Of a stretch of DNA of 64,000 nt, positions 62,609 to 64,000 are shown piece after piece. The notes beneath the pieces are model-generated. The model made no database searches. It was given only the letters and a program-made list of their open reading frames with translations, and was not told where the DNA came from. The position numbers were made by a program, and so were the translations under genes. The stretch covers positions 62,001-126,000 of the forward strand of contig NZ_JAHHQJ010000006.1 of NCBI RefSeq assembly GCF_020026455.1. Direction: 5' to 3'. Each line of letters opens with the position of its first letter. Within the stretch, counting starts at the first letter, position 1. The DNA comes from Alistipes sp. GTDB lineage: Bacteria > Bacteroidota > Bacteroidia > Bacteroidales > Rikenellaceae.

Positions 62609-64000
62609 ATGAAAAAATCGATTGTACTGTGCTGCGCCCTCCTCGCGGCGATGCAGACGCTCCCCGCACAGGAAAAGATTCTCGAACGCAGCTCGAAAAA
62701 ATCTCCTGCATGGACAGGCATAGCCCAGCCCGAGCAAATCATCGTCTCGGCACAGGACAAGACCCTCGATGCCGCCCGTGAGCAATGTTTTACGGACATT
62801 CGACAGGCTATTGTCAATGCCGTGAGCGTCAACATCTGCTCCTCGGAGCAATTGTCGGACAAGAACGAGGAGTACAACGGAACAAGCAACTTCTTCCGCG
62901 AATATGAATCGGAGGTGAAAACCGTGGCCGCCAAGCTGCCCTTCATCACGGACATCTCCCTCTCGGATGCCGAAATCTACTGGGAGCACCGCATGAACAA
63001 ACGCTCCAAGGAGATGTTCTATGTCTGTCATGTGAAGTACCCCTTCCCGACAGCACGCCGGAATCAGTTGATCGACGAGTTCCTGCGCCAGGACAAGGAG
63101 CAGTATGACAAGTATCTGGAATTGAAGGCCAACTTCGACCGCTTCGCTTACATCGAGGAGATCGACCGCGCACTGTCGGACCTCAATCCCCTTGTCAACT
63201 ACTTCTTCGACTCGCGCCGCCACGACGAGGCCGTGGCTCTCCGTCGCAATTATCTCGGACTCTATTCGGCGATAGAGGTGGTTCCCTACGAAAATTCGTT
63301 GGGCGAGCATCTCTTCTACTTCGCGATCAACGGACGCAGGGTGCTCACCTCGAAACAGCCCGTCATACAGTCGGAATTTGCCACGGATATCGTTATAAAG
63401 CCCGTTGCGGAGAAGATGTACAGCGTGACCTACAACTACGAGCAGTGTCTGGACGGTGACGAAAACTCCATACGATTGATTTACCGCTTCGGTCCCCAGG
63501 CTGTCAGGCACGCATTCTCGTTCGATGTACGCGAAAACAAGATAGCGGTCATTCCGTTCGGCGAAATCGTTATCCGCACCCGGATGGACGAAGATGCCGC
63601 CGCCGGGCAGGCTTTCGAAAATGAAAAGGCCGCAGCCGAAAAGCCCGACACCGCCGCAACGCATGATGCCGTGGACACGGTTGCTCCCGAAGAAGCCGAA
63701 GCCCCTGCCGCCGAAAAACAGTTGAAGAAAATCGGAGGGTGGATCGACCTCCGCGTCAAATACGACACTCCGTTTGAGGTCCGCGCCCTGAGCCTTGAGG
63801 CGGCAGGCATCGACGCCCGAATCGAGAAGGGTCTCGACGCATCGTTCAAGGGCAAGGGCACACACCGTCTTTACTTCACTGCCGAGGGCGACTTCACCAT
63901 CGGCAAGAGACGCTCGCCGCTGATGCGCGGCCTACTCACGGTCTACAACCCCAACACGCAAAAAAGCGAGGAGGTACGCTTCGCGCTACCCTACCGTATC
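62609..64000 (+). CDS. envelope cluster gene 8: exported LPP20-like protein, 5' part (runs off window)
   Basis: The frame is open from ATG at 62609 to the window end, 464 codons with no stop, so the gene is truncated on the right. The signal peptide (about 1-20, cut after QTLPAQ) lacks a lipobox. Residues about 35-130 (AWTGIAQPEQIIVSAQDKTL then AREQCFTDIRQAIVNAVSVNI) resemble the LPP20 lipoprotein fold seen in Bacteroidota exported proteins. Later parts include a helical region (about 145-215), beta-rich stretches, and a Glu/Ala-rich acidic linker (about 335-372) before another beta domain. Function unknown. Confidence 0.7.
   Translation, partial: MKKSIVLCCALLAAMQTLPAQEKILERSSKKSPAWTGIAQPEQIIVSAQDKTLDAAREQCFTDIRQAIVNAVSVNICSSEQLSDKNEEYNGTSNFFREYESEVKTVAAKLPFITDISLSDAEIYWEHRMNKRSKEMFYVCHVKYPFPTARRNQLIDEFLRQDKEQYDKYLELKANFDRFAYIEEIDRALSDLNPLVNYFFDSRRHDEAVALRRNYLGLYSAIEVVPYENSLGEHLFYFAINGRRVLTSKQPVIQSEFATDIVIKPVAEKMYSVTYNYEQCLDGDENSIRLIYRFGPQAVRHAFSFDVRENKIAVIPFGEIVIRTRMDEDAAAGQAFENEKAAAEKPDTAATHDAVDTVAPEEAEAPAAEKQLKKIGGWIDLRVKYDTPFEVRALSLEAAGIDARIEKGLDASFKGKGTHRLYFTAEGDFTIGKRRSPLMRGLLTVYNPNTQKSEEVRFALPYRI

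Overview
The window looks like a chromosomal segment of a Bacteroidota gut bacterium, most like Alistipes or another Rikenellaceae. This is inferred from roughly 60% GC by eye, from at least sixteen start-proximal copies of the Bacteroidota -7 promoter box TAnnTTTG on both strands, from weak or absent Shine-Dalgarno sequences, and from the protein families present: DUF5686 and OMP_b-brl_3 barrels, TonB-dependent receptors, OprO/P-type porin, PnuT with a thiamine riboswitch, and a PKD-like lipoprotein. Apart from one partial and one frameshifted gene, most of the segment is ordinary core genome. No tRNA, rRNA, CRISPR array, complete insertion sequence or prophage was seen.

Layout. 0-1.3 kb: 3' part of a PKD-like surface lipoprotein, ended by a clear terminator. 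1.6-5.8 kb: dTDP-L-rhamnose operon rmlA-rmlC-rmlD-GT32 glycosyltransferase-rmlB, every junction overlapping. 5.9-18 kb: YbaK deacylase, DUF5686 barrel, HAD phosphatase, DUF486 membrane protein, an outer-membrane beta-barrel receptor broken by one frameshift, MarC, an 89-bp tandem repeat, a porin, a DEDDh exonuclease and a GNAT-nitrilase fusion. 18.5-23.4 kb (minus): guaA, guaB, panB and a TrmH-type methyltransferase. 23.5-26.3 kb: an outer-membrane protein with glnS. 26.5-32.2 kb (minus): a five-gene operon of an Ala/Pro/Glu-rich protein, rsmI, DUF389 membrane protein, LpxL-like acyltransferase and GT2. 32.8-36.7 kb: ychF, gltX, galM. 36.7-39.9 kb: TPP riboswitch, TonB receptor and PnuT, a thiamine-uptake unit. 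40.2-47.3 kb: YjbR, a lipoprotein, a LacI-regulated hexuronate operon (regulator, mannonate oxidoreductase, uxuA) with a 36-bp perfect palindrome upstream, and dgk-pepD. 47.6-54.5 kb: phoH/OMP/MFS operon, CPA2 antiporter and der.

The most interesting part is 55.4 kb to the right edge: eight co-directional genes, the last one cut off by the window. They encode four exported proteins (one with DUF6175-like features, others resembling FlgT/CsgG-type and LPP20-type envelope proteins), a zinc-ribbon membrane protein, an SPFH-domain protein carrying a C-terminal GYF_2 domain, a second small GYF_2 protein and a four-helix membrane protein. The zinc-ribbon membrane protein beside an SPFH protein recalls the Bacillus YdjG/YdjI part of the PspA membrane-stress system, but here it is linked to a set of secreted proteins. 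An internal terminator-like hairpin, a GC-rich hairpin and an 11-G homopolymer lie inside the cluster and may tune its expression. Its function cannot be read from the sequence alone.
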